From Candidatus Liptonbacteria bacterium RIFOXYD1_FULL_36_11 (GTDB lineage Bacteria; Patescibacteriota; Minisyncoccia; UBA6257; XYB1-36-10): a stretch of 12,495 bases of DNA. Positions 6,825 through 12,086 of the stretch are shown here, piece by piece. The translations under genes and the position numbers were made by a program. Every line of letters begins with the position of its first letter. Within the stretch, counting starts at the first letter, position 1. The notes below the pieces were generated by a model. The model made no database searches and was not told where the DNA came from. It saw only the letters and a list, made by a program, of their open reading frames with translations. The stretch lies in the NCBI GenBank assembly GCA_001821375.1, contig MHLG01000007.1:1-12495 (forward strand), in the 5' to 3' direction.

Positions 6825-7277
6825 TTATACTCTTCTAACTTTTTTAGGCTTAGGACCGTTATGCGGAATAGGGGTGACGTCTTTTATAGAAATAACTGAA
6901 AAGCCATTATTAGCAAGGGAACGTAAAGCGGAATCTCGGCCGGCGCCAATACCTTTAACAAAAACAGAAACGTTGACTGGGCCGGTTTTTCTTAATTTTT
7001 CAGCAAGAGCGGCAATAACTTTAGAAGCGGCAAAAGGAGTAGATTTTTTAGGTCCACTAAAACCTAACGAGCCGGCAGACGCCCACGCCAACACTCCCCC
7101 TTTTTCATCGGTGATAGTAATAACAGTATTGTTATAAGAAGCATTAATATAAACCCGTCCATGCTCAACACGACGACTGACTCCTTTAGTTTGCGCTTTT
7201 TCAACAGCACTAGAAACAATATCTGCCTCCTTAAAAGCTTCTTCACTTGTTTGGCTAGTAATTTTCTTTTTACCCAT
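6825..7277 (-). CDS. rpsK: Small ribosomal subunit protein S11 (uS11)
   Basis: S11 forms part of the 30S platform near the mRNA exit and the E site. The core runs from GRVYINASYNNTVITITDEKGGVLAWASAG through GFSGPKKSTPFAAS. It continues with VFVKGIGAGRDSALRSL and ends with DVTPIPHNGPKPKKVRRV, all standard signatures. Length is 150 aa. The first 35 or so residues (Lys, Glu and Ser rich) extend beyond the usual N terminus, as is common for S11. It lies 11 bp after rpsM and 33 bp before rpsD, so it is internal to the operon. Confidence 0.97.
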   Translation of the reverse strand: MGKKKITSQTSEEAFKEADIVSSAVEKAQTKGVSRRVEHGRVYINASYNNTVITITDEKGGVLAWASAGSLGFSGPKKSTPFAASKVIAALAEKLRKTGPVNVSVFVKGIGAGRDSALRSLANNGFSVISIKDVTPIPHNGPKPKKVRRV

Positions 7278-7288
7278 AGATAAATAAA

Positions 7289-7672
7289 TTATTTGAGGTC
7301 AACTTTACGGCGGCCGCTACCGACGGTTTTTCTAGTGTTTCCGCGAACAGTTCTAGTGTTTCTTCTGGTGCGTTGGCCGCGAACTGGAAGTTTTTTAATA
7401 TGCCTTAAACCGCGATAAGATTGAATGTTTTTAAGCCTTTCTAAATTTTGTTTTATAAATTGACGTAATTCCCCTTCAACTTTAATATTTTTTTCCACAA
7501 AAGACTGAATTTTAGATATTTCTTCAGGAATAAAATCTTTAGCTCTTTTATCCGGGTTGATGTTAGCCGCTTTAATAATTTTTTTAGAAATAACGGGACC
7601 GATACCATAAATATAAGTTAGAGCTATTTCAGCCCTTTTATTATCCGGAATATTTACACCTAAAATTCTCAT
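7289..7672 (-). CDS. rpsM: Small ribosomal subunit protein S13 (uS13)
   Basis: S13 sits in the 30S head and forms bridges to the 50S subunit and contacts to P-site tRNA. The 127-aa protein begins MRILGVNIPDNKRAEIALTY and continues with IYGIGP, the helix-hairpin-helix region. It then has SYRGLRHIKKLPVRGQRTRRNTRT, the signature 'SYRGLRHR.GLPVRGQRT..NART', and ends with GNTRKTVGSGRRKVDLK. Length is typical. It lies between rpmJ (22 bp upstream) and rpsK (11 bp downstream), the universal bacterial order. Confidence 0.97.
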   Translation of the reverse strand: MRILGVNIPDNKRAEIALTYIYGIGPVISKKIIKAANINPDKRAKDFIPEEISKIQSFVEKNIKVEGELRQFIKQNLERLKNIQSYRGLRHIKKLPVRGQRTRRNTRTVRGNTRKTVGSGRRKVDLK

Positions 7673-7694
7673 AAAAACAGAAAAAAAATAATTA

Positions 7695-7808
7695 TCATCC
7701 TTGCCTTTGTTTATGGCGAGGATTTTTACATAAAATATAAATACGCCCTTTCCTGCGGACGGCTTTGCAATTTTTACATCTCACTTTTACCGAAGCTTTT
7801 ACTTTCAT
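7695..7808 (-). CDS. rpmJ: Large ribosomal subunit protein L36 (bL36)
   Basis: L36 is a small zinc-type protein of the 50S subunit. The minus-strand reading from ATG at 7808-7806 gives 37 residues: MKVKASVKVRCKNCKAVRRK, then GRIYILCKNPRHKQRQG, ending in TGA at 7697-7695. This matches the family pattern 'MKVRASVK..C..CK..RR.G...VIC.NP.HKQRQG'. The zinc ligands Cys11, Cys14, Cys27 and His32 are all kept. The TGA is followed at once by TAA. It opens the rpmJ-rpsM-rpsK-rpsD-rpoA-rplQ run. GGAAAAAATG is a weak SD-like sequence. Confidence 0.95.
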   Translation of the reverse strand: MKVKASVKVRCKNCKAVRRKGRIYILCKNPRHKQRQG

Positions 7809-7817
7809 TTTTTCCAG

Positions 7818-7844
7818 AAAAATCTTCCAGAATAAATCTAGAAG
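7818..7844 (-). terminator. Terminator-like hairpin (possible attenuator) in the rpmJ leader
   Basis: On the minus-strand RNA, CUUCUAGA (7844-7837) can pair with UCUGGAAG (7831-7824) over a UUUAU loop, giving 8 pairs with one G-U wobble. AUUUUU (7823-7818) follows directly. That is the shape of an intrinsic terminator, but the stem has only three G-C pairs. It stands 9 nt ahead of the rpmJ ATG and 7 nt after the long leader stem. It would be an odd place for a plain terminator and a natural place for attenuation. The wobble pair exists only on the minus-strand RNA. Confidence 0.35.
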
Positions 7845-7851
7845 AATTTAA

Positions 7852-7970
7852 GTTTATCACCAAATATCATTTCTATCGTCCTAATTTTATAAAGAATTCT
7901 TAATACTGTTTTGCAGAATCAAGACAATTTTATAAATTTCGTAACGAAAACGTATTTGGTAACAGACCCA
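7852..7970 (-). promoter_or_regulatory. Conserved leader element of the rpmJ-to-rplQ operon (candidate RNA structure)
   Basis: Read on the minus strand, 7967-7953 (GTCTGTTACCAAATA) pairs with 7866-7852 (TATTTGGTGATAAAC) at 14 of 15 positions, counting two G-U wobbles. The 86-nt loop starts with TTTTCGTTACGAAATTTATA, nearly the same as in the rplM leader. A second TTTATAAAATT (7884-7894) follows further down the loop. Compared with the rplM leader, the stem has CC/GG in place of TT/AA, so pairing is kept by changes on both arms. This may be a ribosomal-protein or growth-control leader; alternatively it holds one or two promoters. Confidence 0.5.
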
Positions 7971-7991
7971 ACTTAAAAAATAATTAAAAAA

Positions 7992-8198
7992 TTATAAACG
8001 ACGGATAATTCTTCCACGTCTTTCATCATAGGGAGTAGTCTCTATAATTACTGAATCTCCGGGAACTACTCTAATTCTATTTATACGAAGCTTGCCAGCT
8101 AAATGAACTAGCATTTCCTTACCATCTTCCGTTTTTGCACGAAAGGCGAGACCAGGAAAGGCTTCTTCTATAATTCCCTTAATTTGATTATTGCTCAT
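7992..8198 (-). CDS. infA: Translation initiation factor IF-1
   Basis: IF-1 binds the 30S A site and helps IF-2 and IF-3 during initiation. The 68-aa product is an OB-fold of normal length (E. coli 72). It includes IKGIIEEAFPGLAFRAKTED, the family's 'G.V.E.LP...F.V.L..G', then LVHLAGKLRINRIRVVPGDSV. The end, TPYDERRGRIIRRL, matches '.PYDL.KGRI.YR'. The usual N-terminal 'KED.IE' is shortened to SNNQ. It heads the translation cluster, as in most bacteria, but is separated from rpmJ by 183 bp carrying its own leader. The promoter lies 19-48 bp upstream. No SD is visible in the predicted 12-nt leader. Confidence 0.96.
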   Translation of the reverse strand: MSNNQIKGIIEEAFPGLAFRAKTEDGKEMLVHLAGKLRINRIRVVPGDSVIIETTPYDERRGRIIRRL

Positions 8199-8216
8199 TT
8201 GCCGGAAGTGTGGGTA

Positions 8217-8246
8217 ATTCTAGCACAGAAAAAAGCTATCTGTCAA
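8217..8246 (-). promoter_or_regulatory. Near-consensus extended -10 promoter of infA
   Basis: On the minus strand TTGACA (8246-8241, 6/6) is followed after 18 bp by TAGAAT (8222-8217, 5/6). TG one base upstream of the -10 gives the extended -10 form TGCTAGAAT. Start of transcription is expected near 8210, giving a leader of about 12 nt. It is the best sigma-70-type promoter in the window and may also feed the ribosomal genes beyond infA. Confidence 0.8.
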
Positions 8247-8266
8247 TAACAGTAGAGGCTTTAGAC

Positions 8267-9847
8267 TTATAAATCAAAAGAAATGTTAATGCGACTAGGA
8301 TTTTCAGAAGCTTTTGATATCCAAAAAGGCCAAAAAGAGACTGCCGCTTTTTCAATTCCAGAAAGAGATAAAATGTATTCTCTAATGTGAGAAGCAGTTT
8401 TACCTTTTATCTCATTTTTCAAAACTTCTGCGTCAATTTCCCTTTTTGATGTCCCTTTAAAGCCAGGATAAAATTCCAACTGGCCTTTTAAAAAATCAGC
8501 TTTAATTTTACTAAAATCAAAAGAGGAATCAGAAAAAATTATATTAAATCCTGATATTTTTTCTGATTTATCTTTAAGGAAAGCAAGAAGCTGGTCCTTT
8601 TTAAAAGCAATGGTTTTCATTTCTGCTTCTCCGACAGCGGAAAAATTATTATCAGTTCCCACCTCACTGCCTATTTCCATCTTAGTTATTGTAAACTGCG
8701 AAGATCCGTCTAAAATATAAAATTCTGATGGGATGCCGGCGAGAGCGGCACCTTTTAAGATTTCATTAAGTTTATTTTCAATTTCTCCTTTTACTTTTTT
8801 TATATCATTATCCGTAGGAAAAGAAATACTGCCGATAAAGCCACCGGACATTGCTTCTTTTGATTCGGCATAAAAACTTTCATATTTAGAAGAACCTTGA
8901 AACCCGGGAATAGTAAAACGAGACACTGGTTTGATATTATATTCTTCTCCGGCTTTGTCGGCGATAACTTTAACGGAAATAGAAGAAGGAGTTATTTGTC
9001 CTTGTGAGATTTTTGCGCCAGGGACGGAAATAGCGCTTACTAAACGAAAAATTTTTCCATCGGGAGCAAGTAATCTGGTGTTTGCAACTAATGCTTGTTT
9101 TTCAGAACTGTAGGCATTAAAAATGGTAACTGTTCCGGAAGCCTTTTTTTCCACTTTTTTAGTGCCGCTTGCAGGAAAGCTTAAAGCGATATTTTTATTT
9201 TCGGAAAATACTTCCGCACCAATAATATTATTTTCCGTATTAATTTCACTAATTCCTTTTTCCGCTTTAACTTTTTCATTAAATTCAAAAGGAGTTTGTT
9301 TTAAATTGAGAGATATTTTTACCGAGGGCATATAAGAAAAAAGAAAAGATAATCCGACAGCAGAAACAACAGTAATAGATAGAAGCCATAAAAGAAGTTT
9401 TTTGCGCCGGGGACGGCGGGAAGCGTCCATTTCAGTAAAATCAACTTCTTCCCGTAAATCATTCGGCAAATCTTTTATAAGTTCTTCTTTTTTAGCTTTG
9501 TTTTTTTCAATTTCAGATGAGTTTTCTTTAGAATTATTAATGGAAGCAAGGGTTTTTTCGGGAATAATAATATCAGACATGCTTTTACGGCGACCAGAAA
9601 GGAAAGGATTAACGCCGGGGATATTGGCGGCTTGCGCTAAAGCTAAAGCGTTTTCGTCAACTGATTCCACTAGCAGATTTTTATTATCAGCATCAGCTTC
9701 TCTTTTTATAAGATGGAAGTTGGAAACAGATTCTGCGAGGCGGGAAAATTTTGGAATAACTAAAACAATATCTTTAGCAGTTTCTCCTAAAATCTTTTCA
9801 ACAGCTAAAGAGGCGTCGTCGTTTTTATTAAAAAATATTTTTTTCAT
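8267..9847 (-). CDS. Membrane-anchored 'baseplate J-like' protein of unknown function
   Basis: The function is unknown. Residues 1 to about 145 look like a cytoplasmic part: a small alpha/beta segment (about 1-60, with DIVLVIPKFSRLAES) and a charged linker rich in Lys and Glu. RRPRRKK (144-150) precedes one membrane helix at about 151-172, giving an N-in orientation. The part outside the membrane includes ASGTVTIFNAYSSEKQALVA (237-255), TRLLAPDGKIFRLV (257-270), ADKAGEEYNIKP and FTIPGFQGSSKYESFYA. This run resembles the beta-rich part of proteins labelled baseplate J/gp47-like in Parcubacteria genomes. No phage genes lie nearby, so a cell-envelope role is more likely than a phage one. It follows the FtsA/PilM-like gene by 64 bp, probably in one operon. 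No SD is visible. Confidence 0.7.
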   Translation of the reverse strand: MKKIFFNKNDDASLAVEKILGETAKDIVLVIPKFSRLAESVSNFHLIKREADADNKNLLVESVDENALALAQAANIPGVNPFLSGRRKSMSDIIIPEKTLASINNSKENSSEIEKNKAKKEELIKDLPNDLREEVDFTEMDASRRPRRKKLLLWLLSITVVSAVGLSFLFSYMPSVKISLNLKQTPFEFNEKVKAEKGISEINTENNIIGAEVFSENKNIALSFPASGTKKVEKKASGTVTIFNAYSSEKQALVANTRLLAPDGKIFRLVSAISVPGAKISQGQITPSSISVKVIADKAGEEYNIKPVSRFTIPGFQGSSKYESFYAESKEAMSGGFIGSISFPTDNDIKKVKGEIENKLNEILKGAALAGIPSEFYILDGSSQFTITKMEIGSEVGTDNNFSAVGEAEMKTIAFKKDQLLAFLKDKSEKISGFNIIFSDSSFDFSKIKADFLKGQLEFYPGFKGTSKREIDAEVLKNEIKGKTASHIREYILSLSGIEKAAVSFWPFWISKASENPSRINISFDL

Positions 9848-9911
9848 TGGTTTCTAATAAGATGATTGTTTTAAGTTTAACATAAAAATAAAATTTCTTT
9901 TAGGGCTTTTA

Positions 9912-11138
9912 TTAAGGAATCAGCCATTTTGCCCGTCTTTTAGCTAATTTGTTTAAAACTTCGTCGCGGTTAGAAAAATAATACTCAAAAAAAGCGGCTA
10001 GAGAAGAAAAGAAAAAATTATCCGATTTAGTATTTTTTTTCCCAAAGTCTAAAGAAAAACCAAATTTTTCAGCTAAATTGATTATATTTATTTCACTGAC
10101 ATTTTTACCTTTCTGGCGTAAAACAGAAAAAGATTTTGGTAAAATTTCATCAGAAGAAAATAAGATTGTTTTTTCTGTGCCAGTTTTTTTAAATATTTTT
10201 TGCCAAAAAGAGAAAATTTCCGCATCTAAAATTGTTTTTATAAAAGAAAGGAAGCGGCGCGAGGCGTTATTTTCCACAAAGCGCGCAAAAACATCTTTTG
10301 CTGTTTCAAGGTTTAGATTTAATTCAACCGCTATTTTTTCTAAAAGTTTTTGTTTACTCCAAGAAAAAGATTCAGAAAGTGAAATAACCGGCGAAGATAT
10401 ATCGCCATAAAATTTGTTTTTTTTGGCGCCACGAGAAGTCAGAAGAAAAGAGGCGGAGGGAAAAATACGGATTAAAGAAAAAGAATTTTCAAAATTATTT
10501 TCACGCAGAATGGATTCAGCTTCTATTTTGCCAAGTTCGGAGATAAAAGTTATTTCTGATTTTTTTAAAAGGGACGATTCAATGCTATGGTATAAATCCC
10601 GGCCGATAAAAGTCTCTTCTATAAGAAATTCAACAGATTTTGCCCGAAAGCCTAAGGGGTTTAAAACTTTATGGCCGTTTATTTTAACGCCTAAAATTCT
10701 GATATTAGCAAGAAGGATTTCGGTATCGGGAAGATTAAGAGAGGCGGCGGCTTCAGGTTTATAGGTTTCCATAAATTTCCAGACTGCTTGAGAAAGAAGA
10801 TTTTCCAGCTCGCCTTCGGAGATTTCTTCTTTAAATTCCGTGCGCGGAGAAGAGACGCAGGCAAGGACGGTATAGATAGAAGATTTATCCCCTAAAATCA
10901 AAGTTTTTGCGCCTTTTTTAATTTTAGACTCTTCAATATTTTTTTTTAGCAGTTCTAATTTTTCTCCGCTATTTTTTTCATTGCCGCCAAAAATTTTTAG
11001 GCGGGAAGAATTAAAAAAAATTTTTCCTTTTAAGACAGAAAAAGAAACGGATTTAAAAAATGATTCGCCAATTTCTAAGCAGACAAATTCTTCCTTTCCT
11101 TTTTCGCTAAAGATATTTTTAAGTTGATGAAAAAGCAT
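9912..11138 (-). CDS. Degenerate actin-like protein of the FtsA/PilM type
   Basis: FtsA and PilM are actin-fold proteins that sit at the inner face of the membrane in division or type IV pilus systems. The N-terminal strand FVCLEIGESFFKSVSF (18-33) corresponds to phosphate-1 'V.GIDIGT.SVK', but Asp is Glu and Thr is Ser. The stretch ILLANIRILGVKINGHKV (141-158), followed by NPLGFRAKSVEF, matches the FtsA 1C/SHS2 pattern '..Y.VDG..V.NP.G..G..LE'. No clean phosphate-2 or adenosine loop is visible, so ATP binding may be lost. The C-terminal third is rich in Phe, Lys and Ser with no clear membrane helix. Length of 408 aa fits FtsA. It lies upstream of, and probably with, the baseplate J-like gene, so the pair may be a cytoplasmic adaptor and its membrane partner. 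Confidence 0.6.
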   Translation of the reverse strand: MLFHQLKNIFSEKGKEEFVCLEIGESFFKSVSFSVLKGKIFFNSSRLKIFGGNEKNSGEKLELLKKNIEESKIKKGAKTLILGDKSSIYTVLACVSSPRTEFKEEISEGELENLLSQAVWKFMETYKPEAAASLNLPDTEILLANIRILGVKINGHKVLNPLGFRAKSVEFLIEETFIGRDLYHSIESSLLKKSEITFISELGKIEAESILRENNFENSFSLIRIFPSASFLLTSRGAKKNKFYGDISSPVISLSESFSWSKQKLLEKIAVELNLNLETAKDVFARFVENNASRRFLSFIKTILDAEIFSFWQKIFKKTGTEKTILFSSDEILPKSFSVLRQKGKNVSEINIINLAEKFGFSLDFGKKNTKSDNFFFSSLAAFFEYYFSNRDEVLNKLAKRRAKWLIP

Positions 11139-11151
11139 AAATGTCTAAATG

Positions 11152-11180
11152 ATTATAGAACAAAAAATGGCTTTTGTTAT
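11152..11180 (-). promoter_or_regulatory. Likely promoter of the FtsA/PilM-like gene
   Basis: On the minus strand TATAAT (11157-11152, 6/6) is preceded at 17 bp by ATAACA (11180-11175, 4/6 to TTGACA). Transcription would start near 11145, leaving a leader of roughly 7 nt with no SD. The -35 lies within one arm of the inverted repeat 11174-11215, so that repeat could be an operator. Confidence 0.55.
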
Positions 11181-11215
11181 GCACACGCTATTTATTTAAA
11201 TGTAACGCATAACAA
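11174..11215. repeat. Inverted repeat in the divergent control region
   Basis: TTGTTATGC (11174-11182) and GCATAACAA (11207-11215) are exact 9-bp inverted arms 24 bp apart. One arm covers the -35 of the FtsA/PilM-like gene's promoter. The other contains the ATG of the 4-codon reading frame described next. As RNA the arms would hide that start codon. As DNA they could be two half-sites for a looping or dimeric regulator. Confidence 0.5.
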
Positions 11216-11222
11216 CCCTCCT
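11196..11222 (-). other. Four-codon reading frame with a textbook Shine-Dalgarno
   Basis: On the minus strand AGGAGGG (11222-11216) stands 5-6 nt ahead of ATG CGT TAC ATT TAA (11210-11196), encoding Met-Arg-Tyr-Ile. Such SD strength is rare in this window. It could be a leader peptide, a ribosome standby site or the remnant of a lost gene. Translation is not shown. An AT-rich TATATT (11250-11245) could be the -10 of its transcript, but no good -35 is seen. Confidence 0.35.
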
Positions 11223-11264
11223 TTTATAATAAAGTAATAAATATAGGGATTCTTGGTTTGGCAA

Positions 11265-11312
11265 AGAATAATCTCACTTATCTGACGATCGTCAGATAAG
11301 TGAGATTATTCT
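11265..11312. repeat. Perfect 48-bp palindrome upstream of the PaaX/Cas2-like gene (copy 1)
   Basis: The two 24-bp halves are exact reverse complements with no spacer, centred on GATC at 11287-11290. The inner 32 bp (11273-11304; left half CTCACTTATCTGACGA) are identical to the core of copy 2. The outer arms AGAATAAT and ATTATTCT differ from copy 2. No T-run follows on either strand, and the site lies between two divergent genes, so it is a poor terminator. It ends 9 bp before the extended -10 motif of the next gene and covers its -35 region, the position of an operator. Confidence 0.9.
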
Positions 11313-11321
11313 AGTAAAATT

Positions 11322-11330
11322 TGTTATAAT
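11322..11330 (+). promoter_or_regulatory. Extended -10 promoter of the PaaX/Cas2-like gene
   Basis: TG (11322-11323), one base, then TATAAT (11325-11330) is a perfect extended -10. No -35 hexamer is present at 16-18 bp; that place is filled by the right arm of palindrome copy 1. The predicted start of transcription is at about 11337, exactly the first ATG. The mRNA is therefore leaderless from that ATG, or has a 15-nt leader with an SD before the second ATG. Confidence 0.7.
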
Positions 11331-11336
11331 AAAAGT

Positions 11337-11921
11337 ATGAGAGGAGAAATAATGTTAAAAATTTTAGAAGGAGTTAAAGATCTAATGATAGATGGAATAG
11401 ATACAATAGAGGCAATACTTAATTCCGGATATGGTGCGTCGCGGTTTAAAATAGAAAGAGAGTTAGAAAAAATTAGGCAAGGAAAATATGAAAGAGAGAA
11501 AAAAGAAAGAAGCAAGCAAAAATTTTATAGTGTGTTATCAAGACTAAAGAAGGATGGTTTAATAAAAGATGGAAGGAAAAAAGGAAAAAAGTTTTTTTCT
11601 ATAACCAATAAAGGTTTGGTAAAAATAGGCCAGCTCAAAAAAATAAAAGAAGAGGGTTTGCCTACTAAAAAATACAAAAAAGAAAAAGGAGAAAAAACAG
11701 CGATAATTATTTTTGACATACCAGAAAATGAAAGAAGAAAAAGAAATTGGGTTAGAGAGGCTTTAAAAAATATGGATTTTAAAATGGTGCAGAAGAGCGT
11801 TTGGATAGGAAAAATAAAGATTCCTAAAGAATTTTTAAACAATCTGGAAGTATTAGAACTTTTAGATTTTGTAAAGATATTTGAAATAAGCAAAACTGGA
11901 AGTTTAGAAACTGTTGTTTAA
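11337..11921 (+). CDS. PaaX-type regulator: winged helix plus Cas2-like domain
   Basis: The family joins a winged-helix DNA-binding domain to a Cas2-fold domain; PaaX itself represses phenylacetate genes. Here the helix part is FYSVLSRLKKDGLIKDGRKK then FFSITNKGLVKI (63-97). The Cas2-like part is KTAIIIFDIPENERRKRNWV then REALKNMDFKMVQKSVWIGK (120-159). Asp127 at the end of the first strand is where Cas2 carries its conserved Asp. No cas1, other cas gene or repeat-spacer array is present, so CRISPR adaptation is unlikely. The start may be the ATG at 11352, which has GAGGAG 5 nt upstream. The ATG at 11337 would need a leaderless mRNA. The protein would then have 189 instead of 194 residues. 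It is highly Lys-rich. The gene is bracketed by palindromes at 11265-11312 and 11938-11981. Its function is not known, and auto-regulation is an inference. Confidence 0.83.
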   Translation: MRGEIMLKILEGVKDLMIDGIDTIEAILNSGYGASRFKIERELEKIRQGKYEREKKERSKQKFYSVLSRLKKDGLIKDGRKKGKKFFSITNKGLVKIGQLKKIKEEGLPTKKYKKEKGEKTAIIIFDIPENERRKRNWVREALKNMDFKMVQKSVWIGKIKIPKEFLNNLEVLELLDFVKIFEISKTGSLETVV

Positions 11922-11937
11922 TATGAGCTTATTTAAG

Positions 11938-11981
11938 AAAAACCTCACTTATCTGACGATCGTCAGATAAGTGAGGTTTTT
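11938..11981. terminator. Perfect 44-bp palindrome after the PaaX/Cas2-like gene (copy 2), bidirectional terminator-like
   Basis: The two 22-bp halves are exact reverse complements centred on GATC. The inner 32 bp (11944-11975) are identical to copy 1, but the outer arms are AAAAAC and GTTTTT. The T-run on each strand after a long stem is the pattern of a bidirectional intrinsic terminator. It sits 16 bp after the stop of the PaaX/Cas2-like gene, between two convergent genes. It may serve as an end signal here while sharing a core with a non-terminator copy upstream. Confidence 0.8.
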
Positions 11982-12030
11982 GAGAGTTTTTATGCATTTT
12001 ATTCCTCTATTTTAATTTCTCTACCGCAGT

Positions 12031-12057
12031 ATCCCAACTAAAAGATTAGGGATTTTT
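12031..12057 (+). terminator. Weak second terminator-like hairpin
   Basis: ATCC and CTAA pair with TTAG and GGAT across an AAGA loop, with a CAA bulge, and five Ts follow (12053-12057). It would lie downstream of copy 2 on the plus strand and could back it up. The stem is short and bulged, so the call is tentative. Confidence 0.25.
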
Positions 12058-12086
12058 GGGGGGAACTAAAAAACAGATATAAAAAT

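Noticed and set aside
7695..7697. TGA read as glycine, as in Gracilibacteria and Absconditabacteria
   Set aside because: No gene here has an internal TGA, and the TGA ends rpmJ exactly at the normal L36 C terminus.
8267..9847. Prophage tail or baseplate region
   Set aside because: Only one gene has a baseplate J-like segment; it has its own membrane helix, and no capsid, tail, integrase or lysis gene is near.
9402..9857. Open plus-strand frame of 151 codons within the baseplate J-like gene
   Set aside because: Its composition (Ser-rich, no domain) is what results from reading the Lys/Glu-rich linker on the other strand; no promoter or SD supports it.
11337..11921. CRISPR adaptation gene cas2
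   Set aside because: The Cas2 fold is fused to a winged helix as in PaaX, there is no cas1 nearby and no repeat-spacer array; two palindromes with one gene between them are not an array.
11265..11981. Insertion sequence with terminal inverted repeats
   Set aside because: Each end is a full palindrome and not a single inverted end, no transposase motif is seen, and no target-site duplication was found outside the palindromes. A REP-like relation stays open.
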